Assembly: GCF_004331695.1 (NCBI RefSeq)
Contig: NZ_SJSL01000002.1
Span: 682,001-746,000, forward strand
Direction of reading: 5' to 3'
DNA from: Pedobacter psychroterrae
Lineage (GTDB): Bacteria > Bacteroidota > Bacteroidia > Sphingobacteriales > Sphingobacteriaceae
Length of the DNA stretch: 64,000 bases
In this document: positions 48,401 to 56,617 of the stretch, one piece after another
How positions within the stretch are numbered: the stretch's first letter is position 1
Layout: every line of letters starts with the position of its first letter
Notes under the pieces: model-generated
Seen by the model: the letters and a program-made list of their open reading frames with translations, nothing else
What the model was told of the DNA's origin: nothing
Database searches by the model: none
Position numbers and translations under genes: made by a program

Positions 48401-48734
48401 AGCTGATGCAAACGTCGATTCGCATTACCCGGTATTACAATCATGGCTGGCCGACAACAACTACGGATCCGGACTGGACATCCCGCAGACTAAATACTTG
48501 CTAAACGGTGCTTACCTGAGAATCAAAAACATTTCACTTGGATATACGATACCTGCAACCTTCACTAAAAGAGCAGGCATAAGCAGGTTGCGCATTTTTG
48601 CTACCGGAGAGAATATATTCGAATTTTCGAGCATCAAAAAGTATGTAGATCCTGAAGCCATCAACCAGGGCGCTAGTGCCTGGGCCTATCCCTTCCAAAG
48701 AAGGTATGCATTTGGTGTAAACCTGGATTTTTAA
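45468..48734 (+). CDS. SusC-like TonB-dependent transporter linked to phosphatases
   Basis: 1088 residues; long signal segment ending 'ATASAQ'. Carboxypeptidase-like domain ('GVVLDEETKGPVPAVNISVKG'), TonB box region 'LDEVVVVGFGTQKK', plug ('VLQGLQGLSPGLNIT', 'VIDGIPATSNDD', 'TVLRDAASAAIYGARAAFGV') and a barrel ending 'FGVNLDF'. Forms the pore for the SusD encoded next. The enzymes linked to this pair are phosphoesterases rather than glycosidases, so the cargo may be a phosphorylated compound; that is inference. Confidence 0.93.
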   Translation: MKKKLHYFISGGKTCWSFFWTVCLLAICATASAQDITLKGVVLDEETKGPVPAVNISVKGTNLRTATNSEGQYTISNLQSNAVLIFTYIGYKQQEIAVNGRTKLDVTLISDFGKLDEVVVVGFGTQKKINIAGAIDQISGKVLESRPVSNVLQGLQGLSPGLNITYGGGSPGSVPSINIRGFTSINGGSPLIVIDGIPATSNDDLLRLTPSDITSYTVLRDAASAAIYGARAAFGVILVTTRQGTEGRNVISYNNFTSWGKPTLLPKPVTDPYIFSRVLETATDNTPWDYVNYSDEYYKWARERSDDPSIADTRTDPTDPNKWAYMGSNDWYNYFFNKQSVSKSHTLTFSGGATVNNKPLTYYLSADYSKDNGLNKLTDDYWDRYGMRSRTGFSPISWLKLDNNLNIYETKRALPNSSVTDLYYLMPTDVAKNPDGTWANTSAGRLAAELTDGGNRLQTMFGFQNITSGTALFLNGDLQVNGDASFKRELWKTHYDSKKYKIGYGPTDIREEGGTGLVGENNGYLYNNAFNVYTTYKKTIGDHYMSAMVGYNSENYRYSTVNASRDVLISSSLPYLSLTTGAASASAGYEAYATTSAFSRINYTFKERYILEGTGRYDGSSRFPTERRWGFFPSASAAWIASAEEFFQPLAPVLSTFKLRTSYGDLGNQNPSNNPYLRDFGYLQALPTGVSGYLIGGNGQNQVITGAPRLSVDPNTYTWERVSTLNMGTDIGLLKDKFSLTFDYFIRDTKGMLTAGQVLPGVLGTAVPNQNAADLRTKGWEISLAYRDRFDIGSKPFNFETKLMLSDSRSKITKFQNDQNLFSSYRIGQDIGEIWGLENDGVFQNQAEIDALDESAIIPWGALEIIQGWPKYKDLDGNKKIETGLSSDDPKDLKIIGNSRDRYSFGANFSMDWNGLDLSVFLQGVLKKDFYPHHYLFWGPYQQPYANVYPWNLDFYRGAADSPEQRAKHSQSYIAAGLADANVDSHYPVLQSWLADNNYGSGLDIPQTKYLLNGAYLRIKNISLGYTIPATFTKRAGISRLRIFATGENIFEFSSIKKYVDPEAINQGASAWAYPFQRRYAFGVNLDF

Positions 48735-48765
48735 GCAATAGTTTTAAAGTATCATTAAAAAAGTC

Positions 48766-50556
48766 ATGAAAAAGAATCTATATATCTTATTTATCGGAAC
48801 GACACTGGCCATGAGTGCCTGCAAAAAAGGCAACCTTGACCGTTTTCCGCAAACCACGATTTCACCAAACCTGTTCTTCAAGTCAGAAGAAGACCTGTCG
48901 CTATATGTAAACGGGCTATTGTCCCAGCCAGACCGCAACAGCTACCTGAATGATCAAAGCAGCGACAATGTGGCCACTACAGCTGCTGTGGAAGTGAAAA
49001 ATATTATGGCCGGCAATGCCAATGCGCAAAATATTACTACCGGATGGGGATGGAGCAGGCTTAGGGACATCAATTACTTCCTCGAGAATTATAACAAAGC
49101 ACAGGTATCCAGTACCATTAAAGCACATTATGTAGGCTTGGCAAGGTTTTACAGGGCGGAATTTTACCTGGACAAGGTAAAGCGCTTTTCAGATGTGCCC
49201 TGGTATTCCGGTACCCTGGAGCCAGGCAGTGAAGCACTATATAAAGCACGTGACCCACGCACACTCGTGATGGACAGCGTAATGGCCGACCTGGACTTTG
49301 CCTACAAAAACGTAAGGGAAAGTGTACCCAACGGTACCCCTGGAAAATGGGCGGTAGCTGCTTTATATTCACGTGCTGCGCTGTATGAAGGTACATTCCG
49401 CAAATACCATACTGAACTGAACCTGACGGCAACTGCCACAGCATTTCTTGAAACGGCCGCAAAGGTGTCAGGAGAGGTAATTTCCAGCAACAAATTTACC
49501 ATATACAACACAGGAAAGCCGACTCAGGACTATGCCACATTGTTCAACAGTCAGGACCTGACCGGAAACAAAGAAGTGATCCTTACCAATATTTTTGACC
49601 TGAGCAAAGGAAAAGGGCAGAACGTTAACAGCGTAGTATTCGGAGATTATGAGCAGGCACCTGCAAAAGACCTGATCCAAACTTACCTGATGAAGGACGG
49701 CACACGTTTCAGCAGTCAGCCCAACTACGATAAACTGGGCTTCGTAAAGGAATTTGAAAACCGCGATCCCCGTCTGGCCCAGACCATGGTATACCCGGGA
49801 TGGGTGAGGGTGCCGGATGCGACACCTTATATACAACGTCTCAACAAAAACTTTACCGGCTACCACCAGCTGAAAGGATACGTAAACAGTACCGACAACA
49901 ATACCTTAAACGGCGTTGATTTCCCGGTTTACCGCTACGCAGAAGTGTTGCTCAATTATGCAGAAGCCCTGGCAGAGAACGGAACATTGACCCAGACGCA
50001 ATTAGATCAGTCATTGAATTTGCTGAGAAGAAGGGCTGGCCTGCCTGACCTGAACCTTGCTGCCGCCAACGCAAACCCAGATCCAATCATGCAGGTCCAG
50101 TTTACAAACGTTGCATCAAACGTTGGGGTAATTCTCGAAATCAGGCGTGAGCGCAGGGTAGAATTTGCATTTGAAAACAGCCGGTATGACGACCTGATGC
50201 GCTGGAAATCGGGCAAACTCCTTACGAAAAGCCCGGAGGGAATGTACTTTGCCGGTCTGGGAAAATACGATATGACCGGAGACGGTGTAGATGACATCAT
50301 TTTGATAGACAGAACCCAGACCATCCCTGCCGAAGAGCAAAAGGAAAAAAATTCATTGGGTGTAAAACTGATCTATTACAGGACCGGGACAATCGGAACA
50401 GATGCAACTGTGTTTTTGAAAAACGGAACCAGTGGCGGGGCAATCGTAACAGAAGCCGTAACCCGTCAGTTTGAAGAGCCGAAATATTACTATCGCCCCA
50501 TCCCGCAGCAACAGGTGTTGTTAAACCCAAAGCTGACGCAGATATTTGGTTGGTAA
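48766..50556 (+). CDS. SusD-like lipoprotein linked to phosphatases
   Basis: 596 residues, longer than the other two SusD proteins here; lipoprotein Cys19 in 'AMSAC'. RagB/SusD features: 'VGLARFYRAEFYLDKVKRFSDVPW', 'KWAVAALYSRAALYEGTFRKY', 'EIRRERRVEFAFENSRYDDLMRW'. Surface ligand-binding partner of the preceding SusC, 31 bp downstream of it. Confidence 0.92.
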   Translation: MKKNLYILFIGTTLAMSACKKGNLDRFPQTTISPNLFFKSEEDLSLYVNGLLSQPDRNSYLNDQSSDNVATTAAVEVKNIMAGNANAQNITTGWGWSRLRDINYFLENYNKAQVSSTIKAHYVGLARFYRAEFYLDKVKRFSDVPWYSGTLEPGSEALYKARDPRTLVMDSVMADLDFAYKNVRESVPNGTPGKWAVAALYSRAALYEGTFRKYHTELNLTATATAFLETAAKVSGEVISSNKFTIYNTGKPTQDYATLFNSQDLTGNKEVILTNIFDLSKGKGQNVNSVVFGDYEQAPAKDLIQTYLMKDGTRFSSQPNYDKLGFVKEFENRDPRLAQTMVYPGWVRVPDATPYIQRLNKNFTGYHQLKGYVNSTDNNTLNGVDFPVYRYAEVLLNYAEALAENGTLTQTQLDQSLNLLRRRAGLPDLNLAAANANPDPIMQVQFTNVASNVGVILEIRRERRVEFAFENSRYDDLMRWKSGKLLTKSPEGMYFAGLGKYDMTGDGVDDIILIDRTQTIPAEEQKEKNSLGVKLIYYRTGTIGTDATVFLKNGTSGGAIVTEAVTRQFEEPKYYYRPIPQQQVLLNPKLTQIFGW

Positions 50557-50582
50557 TTTAATGTATTTTTAGCTAAATAAAA

Positions 50583-51506
50583 ATGACAGAAATAAAAAGA
50601 AGATCCTTAATAAAAGCAATCGGACTAGCGGCAGGTGCAGTGGTAACAGGCAGTTTACCTGCCCTGGCTGCCACTTCAGACGAGCAGTCTGCCGGCGAGA
50701 AAAAGCCGGTGCTTCGGGTTGCCCATATCACCGATGTACATATCAAAGCGTCTGAAAATGCACCCGAAAGATTTAAAAACTGCTTAAAGCAAATCATAGG
50801 CCATCATAAACCAGATTTTTTCCTGAACGGAGGCGATTCTGTGAATGATGTATCGTACGACAATGTCACCTATGACCAGGTTATAGAGCAATGGGGTATT
50901 TGGGACGACTGCATCAAGCAGCTGGACAAGTATGAAATTCATAGTTGCATCGGTAACCACGATTCATGGTGGAAAGCCCCCTCTAATGAGCATGAGATGT
51001 ACGGAAAAGCATATGCTGCAAAGCGCCTTAAAATTCCGGCCCGCTACTATCATTTTACCAGAAAGAACTGGCACTTCATTGTCCTGGATGGAAACAATGA
51101 CAAAATTTCCCTTGATCCGGAACAATATGCCTGGTTGGAAACAACGCTGGAAAAAATACCCGCCTCGGCACCTGTACTGTTGATGTCGCACTTCCCTATT
51201 CTTGGCACTACACAGGCACTGGTAGGCGGTGGCCACTCAGACTGCAAAAAGCTGAAAGACCTGTTTTACAAACACAAGGACAAGGTAAGGGTATGTTTAA
51301 GCGGCCACAACCATTTGTCGGACAATACCAAATACAATGGCGTTTTATATTGCTGCAACGGAGCTATGAGTGGTTTTTGGTGGGGCAAGGGCGATAAAGA
51401 ATCAGCAGGTCCGGGTTATTATTTAGAAACACCTCCCGGATATGCCATGCTTAAATTATATGAGGACGGAACAGTAGAAAATGAGTATTTCCCACACGCT
51501 TATTAA
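50583..51506 (+). CDS. Calcineurin-like metallophosphoesterase with Tat-type leader
   Basis: 307 residues. Twin-Arg leader 'KRRSLIKAIG' and cleavage near 'ALA' suggest Tat export with metal already bound. All five metallophosphoesterase blocks are present: 'DVH' (Asp51, His53), 'NGGD' (Asp85), 'GNHD', 'MSHFP' and 'GHNH'. Expected to hydrolyse a phosphomono- or diester in the periplasm. Third gene of the SusCD operon, with the alkaline-phosphatase-family gene 7 bp downstream. Confidence 0.9.
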   Translation: MTEIKRRSLIKAIGLAAGAVVTGSLPALAATSDEQSAGEKKPVLRVAHITDVHIKASENAPERFKNCLKQIIGHHKPDFFLNGGDSVNDVSYDNVTYDQVIEQWGIWDDCIKQLDKYEIHSCIGNHDSWWKAPSNEHEMYGKAYAAKRLKIPARYYHFTRKNWHFIVLDGNNDKISLDPEQYAWLETTLEKIPASAPVLLMSHFPILGTTQALVGGGHSDCKKLKDLFYKHKDKVRVCLSGHNHLSDNTKYNGVLYCCNGAMSGFWWGKGDKESAGPGYYLETPPGYAMLKLYEDGTVENEYFPHAY

Positions 51507-51513
51507 AGAAAAT

Positions 51514-52755
51514 ATGAAGACACCATTTATTATGATAGCCTGCTTGCTGCTGTCGCTGGCAGCAAATGCCCAGCAGAAGGCACGTAAAGTAGTTTACATT
51601 ATTGCTGACGGCATTTCGGCCGATGTGATTGAAAACCGGAACCTTCCTAATTTTAAAAAGATCGTACAAGCGGGATCTTATTCAAGGATGCATGTAGGCG
51701 GCGGGAAAGGGACGTATAGCGAAACGCCTACCATCTCGGCCGTGGGATATAACAGTTTGCTTACCGGCACCTGGGTAAATAAGCATAATGTTCCGGACAA
51801 TGACATAAAGGAACCTAATTATCACTATCAGCATATCTTCAGGCTGTTTAATAAGCAGTATCCGGATAAAAAGACCGGAATATTTTCCAGCTGGACAGAC
51901 AACCGTACCAAACTGCTGGGGCATAACCTTCCGGAAACGGGAAATCTGAAAGTCGATTATTTTTTTGATGGCTATGAGCTGGATACCGTCCGTTTCAAGC
52001 ATGATAAGAAAACATACTACATGCACCAGATAGACGAGCAGGTAGTAACAGACGCATCCAACACCATTCGTGATAAAGCACCTGACCTCTCCTGGGTGTA
52101 TTTGGAATACACCGACGACATGGGCCATGCCTACGGCGACAGTCCGGAGTTTTACGAATCTATAGACATGCTGGATAAGCAAATTGGTAAAATATGGGAT
52201 GCGATCAATTACCGTCAGCAGAAATTTAAGGAAGAATGGCTGATCGTCATTACTACCGATCATGGCCGTGACGAAAAGAGCGGAAGAGGGCATGGTGGTC
52301 AGTCTGACAGACAACGATCTACCTGGATGATCAGCAATTATAAAAACCTGAATACTTACGGGCAGTATTTTGACATGGGCATTGTAGACATTATGCCCGC
52401 TATTGCAAATTATTTAAATGTAAAGTTGCCGGATAGTGTAGCCAGAGAAGTAGACGGGGTGCCATTCATAGGTCCTGTGTCTGTTGCTGCGTTAAAAACT
52501 ATTTATTTTCAAAATCAAATTGATATCAGCTGGAAAGCATTGCAGCAAACAGGAAAAGTGAAAGTCTGGCTGACGACTACCAATCATTTCAAGACAGGAG
52601 GGAAGGATGCCTACCAACTTTTGGGAGAAGTAGATTTAAAACAGGGACATTTCCTTGCCGATGTAAAGCAATTTCCTTCTTCATTTTATAAAGTTGTGCT
52701 TGAAGCACCTGATAATACCCTGAATGGTTGGGTGATAGTGGGTGATAAGAAGTAG
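51514..52755 (+). CDS. Alkaline-phosphatase/NPP-family enzyme, intact active site
   Basis: About 413 residues from the ATG at 51514, which begins the signal peptide (cleaved near 'AANAQ'); an upstream ATG at 51481 overlaps the previous gene. AP-superfamily metal ligands are all there: Asp32 in 'IIADGIS', nucleophile candidate Ser75 ten residues before the Gly of 'LLTG', 'TDDMGHAYG', 'TTDHGRD' and 'GRGHGG'. Predicted periplasmic phosphodiesterase or phosphatase acting with the metallophosphoesterase. It provides an in-window intact reference for the degenerate domain at 9495. Confidence 0.88.
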   Translation: MKTPFIMIACLLLSLAANAQQKARKVVYIIADGISADVIENRNLPNFKKIVQAGSYSRMHVGGGKGTYSETPTISAVGYNSLLTGTWVNKHNVPDNDIKEPNYHYQHIFRLFNKQYPDKKTGIFSSWTDNRTKLLGHNLPETGNLKVDYFFDGYELDTVRFKHDKKTYYMHQIDEQVVTDASNTIRDKAPDLSWVYLEYTDDMGHAYGDSPEFYESIDMLDKQIGKIWDAINYRQQKFKEEWLIVITTDHGRDEKSGRGHGGQSDRQRSTWMISNYKNLNTYGQYFDMGIVDIMPAIANYLNVKLPDSVAREVDGVPFIGPVSVAALKTIYFQNQIDISWKALQQTGKVKVWLTTTNHFKTGGKDAYQLLGEVDLKQGHFLADVKQFPSSFYKVVLEAPDNTLNGWVIVGDKK

Positions 52756-52886
52756 TTTTATATAGGTTTTGTACTTGAATAACAGCAATTATGCTGGTAA
52801 ATATAATGACGACTGTGCTTGTTTTTTGTAAAAAATAATTAAATTAGACTAGGCTATAAAGGCATAACTAACTTAATCATAGCAAA

Positions 52887-53549
52887 ATGGACACGGAAAA
52901 AATAGTAAGGGGTTCAGTAATACATGTAATGAACTATGTCGTGATCGAACTGATGCGGTTCGGATATAAGCTTGCTGTGAAGAATGAATTGGCGGACCTG
53001 AAGGACCTGATCAATACAAACGCGGATAAATGGATGAGGCCGGAGGCGAATGAAGAGACCGGGCTGATCTGTCTGGATGATGATCTGGACTTGCTGGATA
53101 CGCTGGATGATGCGGCGGTAAAACGGCTGATGATCTCGATCAGCAGGATTCTCAAGACTGTTGATACTTATGCGTTAATAAGCAGCCCGGATATCGACGA
53201 ATTGCTGGAGGAAGAAGATCTTCATGATGAGGCCGGAGGAATATTTGATGCATATTCTGTTGAGTTGGCTGAGGATGGGAGTTATGGTAATGTGTTGGAT
53301 AACCTTGTCATGTATTATACATCTATATATATGCTGCTGTGGTATTGCATTACGCAGCTGGAGCTTGGCCGGCTGGAGGTATATGATGAAGCCCTGCAAT
53401 TTAGCAGTGATTATTATAGCTCGGAGGGGCATGAGGTGTCGCTGAAGGAGCCGGTTTCGGGACTACTGCTGGAGTTGAGTGAGGATTTGGGTAGGGATTC
53501 GGTTTTGCTGGAGGAGCTGAGTAGAGGAAATCTTGGATTGGAGTATTAG
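52887..53549 (+). CDS. Hypothetical acidic cytoplasmic protein
   Basis: 220 residues, no signal peptide or membrane helix certain; very rich in Asp/Glu/Leu ('LICLDDDLDLLDTLDDAAVK', 'DIDELLEEEDLHDEAGG'), likely all-helical. No family recognised. It stands alone, 131 bp after the phosphatase operon and tail to tail with the L,D-transpeptidase. The reading frame is long and uninterrupted, so it is probably a real gene. Confidence 0.65.
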   Translation: MDTEKIVRGSVIHVMNYVVIELMRFGYKLAVKNELADLKDLINTNADKWMRPEANEETGLICLDDDLDLLDTLDDAAVKRLMISISRILKTVDTYALISSPDIDELLEEEDLHDEAGGIFDAYSVELAEDGSYGNVLDNLVMYYTSIYMLLWYCITQLELGRLEVYDEALQFSSDYYSSEGHEVSLKEPVSGLLLELSEDLGRDSVLLEELSRGNLGLEY

Positions 53550-53569
53550 GCAGGCTATAAGTGACAGTT

Positions 53570-55204
53570 TTAATCCTCAATCAGCATTTTTGCCAGGGCC
53601 TCGTCTCTGCTATAAATATCCTTTCTGAAATTAAGTAGGTTTTTGCGGTCGGTAAAAGCGGTAAAATAAGCAATAAAGACAGGTATTTTATGCCTCAGCG
53701 TTACGTACTGCTCTACGCCTCGGTTCATGCTGTTTTTGATCTTCTGTTCGTCCCAGTTGTCGTAGTTCTGTAACAGAAACGCAGCTAGTTTAAATGGCTC
53801 GCCTACCCGGATACAGCCATGGCTGAATGCTCTAGAGCTTTCATTAAAAAGTGATTTGGCCGGGCTGTCGTGAAGGTAAATATTGTAACTGTTAGGAAAC
53901 AAGAACTTTACGAGTCCCAATGAGTTTTGGGGACCTGGTTTCTGCCGTACAGTAGGGATTCTACCATTATACCCCGTAATCTCCATTTTATGACTTTTTA
54001 TATAACCCGGATTTCGCTTCATCGATGGTATGATTTCATTGCGGACTATGCTTTCAGGTACATTCCAGTAAGGACTGAACACCACATATTTCATATCACC
54101 CGAAAATATAACCGTGCGGTGCACCGACTGTCCTACTACTACGTTGCAGCTCCACAGCAGGCTGTCTGATTGATATACATGCAGCTTGAACTCTGGAATA
54201 TTGACCCCTAAATACACAGAATCAATATGCACCGGCAGCCAGCGGCTTCTTTCCATATTGACCAGGATCTGCCTGATCCGCCTAGTGAGTGGTACATTCA
54301 TTTCATTCAGCGTACCTTTTCCTATCACTCCGTCGGCGGGTAGACCGTGCCTGCTTTGAAACTGCTTCATGGCAGTTTCCAGCGCTCGGTCATAAAAGTA
54401 GTTGAGCGTATCGCCCTTAAAATCACCTAGTTTAAAAAGTCTTTTTTTTACTGCGGCTATTGGCGCTGCCGAATCGCCCGGTTTGTAAGATTTGGTAGTA
54501 CTGGTGATGGGAGTCCAGGAGGGGTCTTCCTTTTGAAGGTCCCGATAGTGAGACAAATGCTGTTTCAAGAGGTCGTATTGCCTATATACTGGTGCGGCGC
54601 TGTTCGATGCCTTTTTTGGGGTGCTGATCAGACTGTCCAGATAAGCTGCATAAGACATTTTCTTTCTGGGGAGATACCATTGCGAAGATTTGCTGATGGC
54701 TGGGTCCATGCCTTCCCAGGCTAGTTTTGCAAATACAAAATAATTGGCCGTCAGCATCAATTCTAATTTTACATCTGGTGTCCCCGTCGCTTTGGCATAC
54801 AAAAGCGAATCCAGGATATTTCTGTAAGGGGTTTCCTTAGATATGCCCTCATTTTGAAGGTTTCTTACACGATCGGACAGGTTTCCGGCCTGCTCTATCA
54901 ACCGGTTATCGGCATACCATGCATAAGCAAGTTTGCGGCCATCATAAAATTCGCGGATTGCGGCGGCATAGGATTGAAATAATGGGTATTTGGTTATAAA
55001 ACTATCTATTTCCAGAGAATCCAGGAATCTGTTTTGCTCCGCACTAAAGTTGCCGGGAATGGTTTTGTTCCATTCTTTAATAGCTTTAGATTTTTCCGGA
55101 TCTTGTTTTTTTGCTTTTTTCTCCTGCGCGCAGCCTGCAATGATTATGGCGCAGCAGATGCAGAAGAGTGCAATGTAGATTTTATAGAAACTTCTTGTGT
55201 TCAT
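53570..55204 (-). CDS. L,D-transpeptidase (YcbB/YkuD type) lipoprotein
   Basis: About 544 residues from the ATG at 55204 (MNTRSFYK), which yields a lipoprotein signal, Cys25 in 'IIAGC'. N-terminal scaffold domain, a peptidoglycan-binding helical domain ('AAVKKRLFKLGDFKGD', 'FQSRHGLPADGVIGKGTL'), then the YkuD catalytic domain with 'SHGCIRVGEP' containing the active-site Cys and its upstream His. Domain order is that of E. coli LdtD (YcbB). Forms 3-3 crosslinks in peptidoglycan or links proteins to it. Confidence 0.9.
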   Translation of the reverse strand: MNTRSFYKIYIALFCICCAIIIAGCAQEKKAKKQDPEKSKAIKEWNKTIPGNFSAEQNRFLDSLEIDSFITKYPLFQSYAAAIREFYDGRKLAYAWYADNRLIEQAGNLSDRVRNLQNEGISKETPYRNILDSLLYAKATGTPDVKLELMLTANYFVFAKLAWEGMDPAISKSSQWYLPRKKMSYAAYLDSLISTPKKASNSAAPVYRQYDLLKQHLSHYRDLQKEDPSWTPITSTTKSYKPGDSAAPIAAVKKRLFKLGDFKGDTLNYFYDRALETAMKQFQSRHGLPADGVIGKGTLNEMNVPLTRRIRQILVNMERSRWLPVHIDSVYLGVNIPEFKLHVYQSDSLLWSCNVVVGQSVHRTVIFSGDMKYVVFSPYWNVPESIVRNEIIPSMKRNPGYIKSHKMEITGYNGRIPTVRQKPGPQNSLGLVKFLFPNSYNIYLHDSPAKSLFNESSRAFSHGCIRVGEPFKLAAFLLQNYDNWDEQKIKNSMNRGVEQYVTLRHKIPVFIAYFTAFTDRKNLLNFRKDIYSRDEALAKMLIED

Positions 55205-55288
55205 AGCCAAAATCAAATGTATAAAATTCTTTAATTAATAATTCAGGCTTATTTCATGATTTAGTTTGTTAATTTTAAGTATAAATAA

Positions 55289-55477
55289 TGCTTTTATGAG
55301 ACAACTGGGTCTACAGAAGAATTGTTGAGGCGAATGGTAACTACCGATCCGCATGCCCCAGCAGTGTTTAGGGTGAATGGAGTGGTGAGGAATATCCCGG
55401 AGTTTTACACAGCATTTAAGGTAAAACCAGGAGATTCACTGTATCTGGCACCAGATAAGCGGGTGAAGATTTGGTAG
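55289..55477 (+). pseudogene. Relic of an M13 (neprilysin-like) peptidase C-terminus
   Basis: An open frame without a start codon follows a stop at 55286-55288 and reads through 'VTTDPHAPAVFRVNGVVRN' and 'IPEFYTAFKVKPGD' to 'DKRVKIW' and TAG at 55475-55477. This is the characteristic end of M13 metallopeptidases, where proteins finish with a 'DPHSP-FRVNG...FY-AF-V--GD...KIW' pattern. Only about 60 residues remain; the catalytic HExxH part is absent, the space upstream being taken by the L,D-transpeptidase gene. Confidence 0.8.
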
Positions 55478-55598
55478 AAATATCAACGAATAGGATTTTA
55501 ATAGCTGGAAAATTTGGCGGAAGCCTTTAGGTATACATATTTTAGACATCAGATGATTCACGGGGAAATCCGTGGCATAGGTTGATAAATTTGGTTTA

Positions 55599-55636
55599 AG
55601 TAAGCGGCAACTCCTTGGATGAGGATGCCGCTTACT
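55599..55636. other. Perfect 11-bp inverted repeat (hairpin)
   Basis: AGTAAGCGGCA (55599-55609) and TGCCGCTTACT (55626-55636) pair perfectly, with an inner TCCT/AGGA extension. No T-run on either side, so terminator function is uncertain. It lies in the 512-bp gap 55205-55716, which otherwise holds only the M13 relic and the promoter region of the AraC gene. Confidence 0.6.
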
Positions 55637-55716
55637 GATTTAGCATCACTGCCAGGAACCATACTCGAATTTACGGTTTTAAAATCCCTGAATAATCCCT
55701 AATATTGGATTCTAAA

Positions 55717-56550
55717 ATGGTAACCTCCATGGACTATCAAACATTTCAGCCGCATTCAGATTTAGCATCTCTTGTAAAATGTTATTGGAGGCTGGAGGTG
55801 CCTGTTGAGGCCCAAAAAGAAAAGCAGCGGATCTTACCTGATGGCTGCATTGAATTGATCTTTATTCTGGGTGACGATATAAAAAGATACACTTCAGAGC
55901 ATGAATTCATCATCCAGCCAAGGGCAGTAGTAGTCGGGCAAATTACAGAGCCATTTATCATTCAACCTACGGGGTATGTTCATTGTTTCGCAGCCCGTTT
56001 TTACCCTTTGGGATTTGCAAATTTTGTAACCACACCGCTTAAAAATCTGGCGAACAAAGAAACTCCGATAGGAATGCTTTTTGGTGAGGAGGCAGCAAAG
56101 GAGTTAGCGCAGAAAATGATCGGGGCAGCTAATACCGATGAACAAATTAAAATTATCGAGACGTTTCTTTTGCAGAAATATGAACACAAAGTAACCATTG
56201 ACCATATTGTAAAATCAACAGTTGAAGCCCTGTTGGCAACAAAAGGTAATACCTCAATAGCAAATTTGCTTAAAGAAGATCCGACAAAAAGAAGACAGTT
56301 GGAAAGAAAGTTTGTGGAACTGATAGGGCTTAGCCCGAAGCAATTGGGGAAGGTGATCCGGTTGCAAAGCGCATTAAAGTTGCTGTTGAACCAGCAACCT
56401 GAAAAACTCACCAGGATTGCCTATGAGAGTGACTATTACGATCAGGCGCATTTTAATAGGGACTTTAAGGAGTTTACCGGCATCAACCCTAAAGAATTTT
56501 TAGAAAGTGATAAGATGCTGCTTTCTGCTATTTTCTATACAGAAGATTAA
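55717..56550 (+). CDS. DUF6597-AraC-type transcriptional regulator
   Basis: About 277 residues from the ATG at 55717 (a TTG at 55705 and an ATG at 55729 are alternatives). N-terminal DUF6597-like domain ('LVKCYWRLEVP', 'QRILPDGCIELIFILGDD', 'FAARFYPLGFANFV') and C-terminal AraC HTH ('LIGLSPKQLGKVIRLQSALK', 'AYESDYYDQAHFNRDFKEFTGINPKEFL'). Probably controls the VOC lipoprotein gene 67 bp downstream; this is inferred from adjacency. Confidence 0.87.
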   Translation: MVTSMDYQTFQPHSDLASLVKCYWRLEVPVEAQKEKQRILPDGCIELIFILGDDIKRYTSEHEFIIQPRAVVVGQITEPFIIQPTGYVHCFAARFYPLGFANFVTTPLKNLANKETPIGMLFGEEAAKELAQKMIGAANTDEQIKIIETFLLQKYEHKVTIDHIVKSTVEALLATKGNTSIANLLKEDPTKRRQLERKFVELIGLSPKQLGKVIRLQSALKLLLNQQPEKLTRIAYESDYYDQAHFNRDFKEFTGINPKEFLESDKMLLSAIFYTED

Positions 56551-56589
56551 CGTGTCGCATTTGTACAATTTTATGTTTCAGAGTTGCAG

Positions 56590-56597
56590 TAATTTTG
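56590..56597 (+). promoter_or_regulatory. -7 element of the VOC lipoprotein gene
   Basis: TAATTTTG is an exact TAnnTTTG match, 20 bp upstream of the start at 56618. The nearest TTTG (56560-56563) is 26 bp away, longer than usual. Confidence 0.4.
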
Positions 56598-56617
56598 TGT
56601 TATCAATTTAAACAAAG

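Noticed and set aside
51481..51513. ATG at 51481 as start of the alkaline-phosphatase-family gene
   Set aside because: It lies inside the preceding gene and puts 11 hydrophilic residues before the signal peptide; the ATG at 51514 is better.
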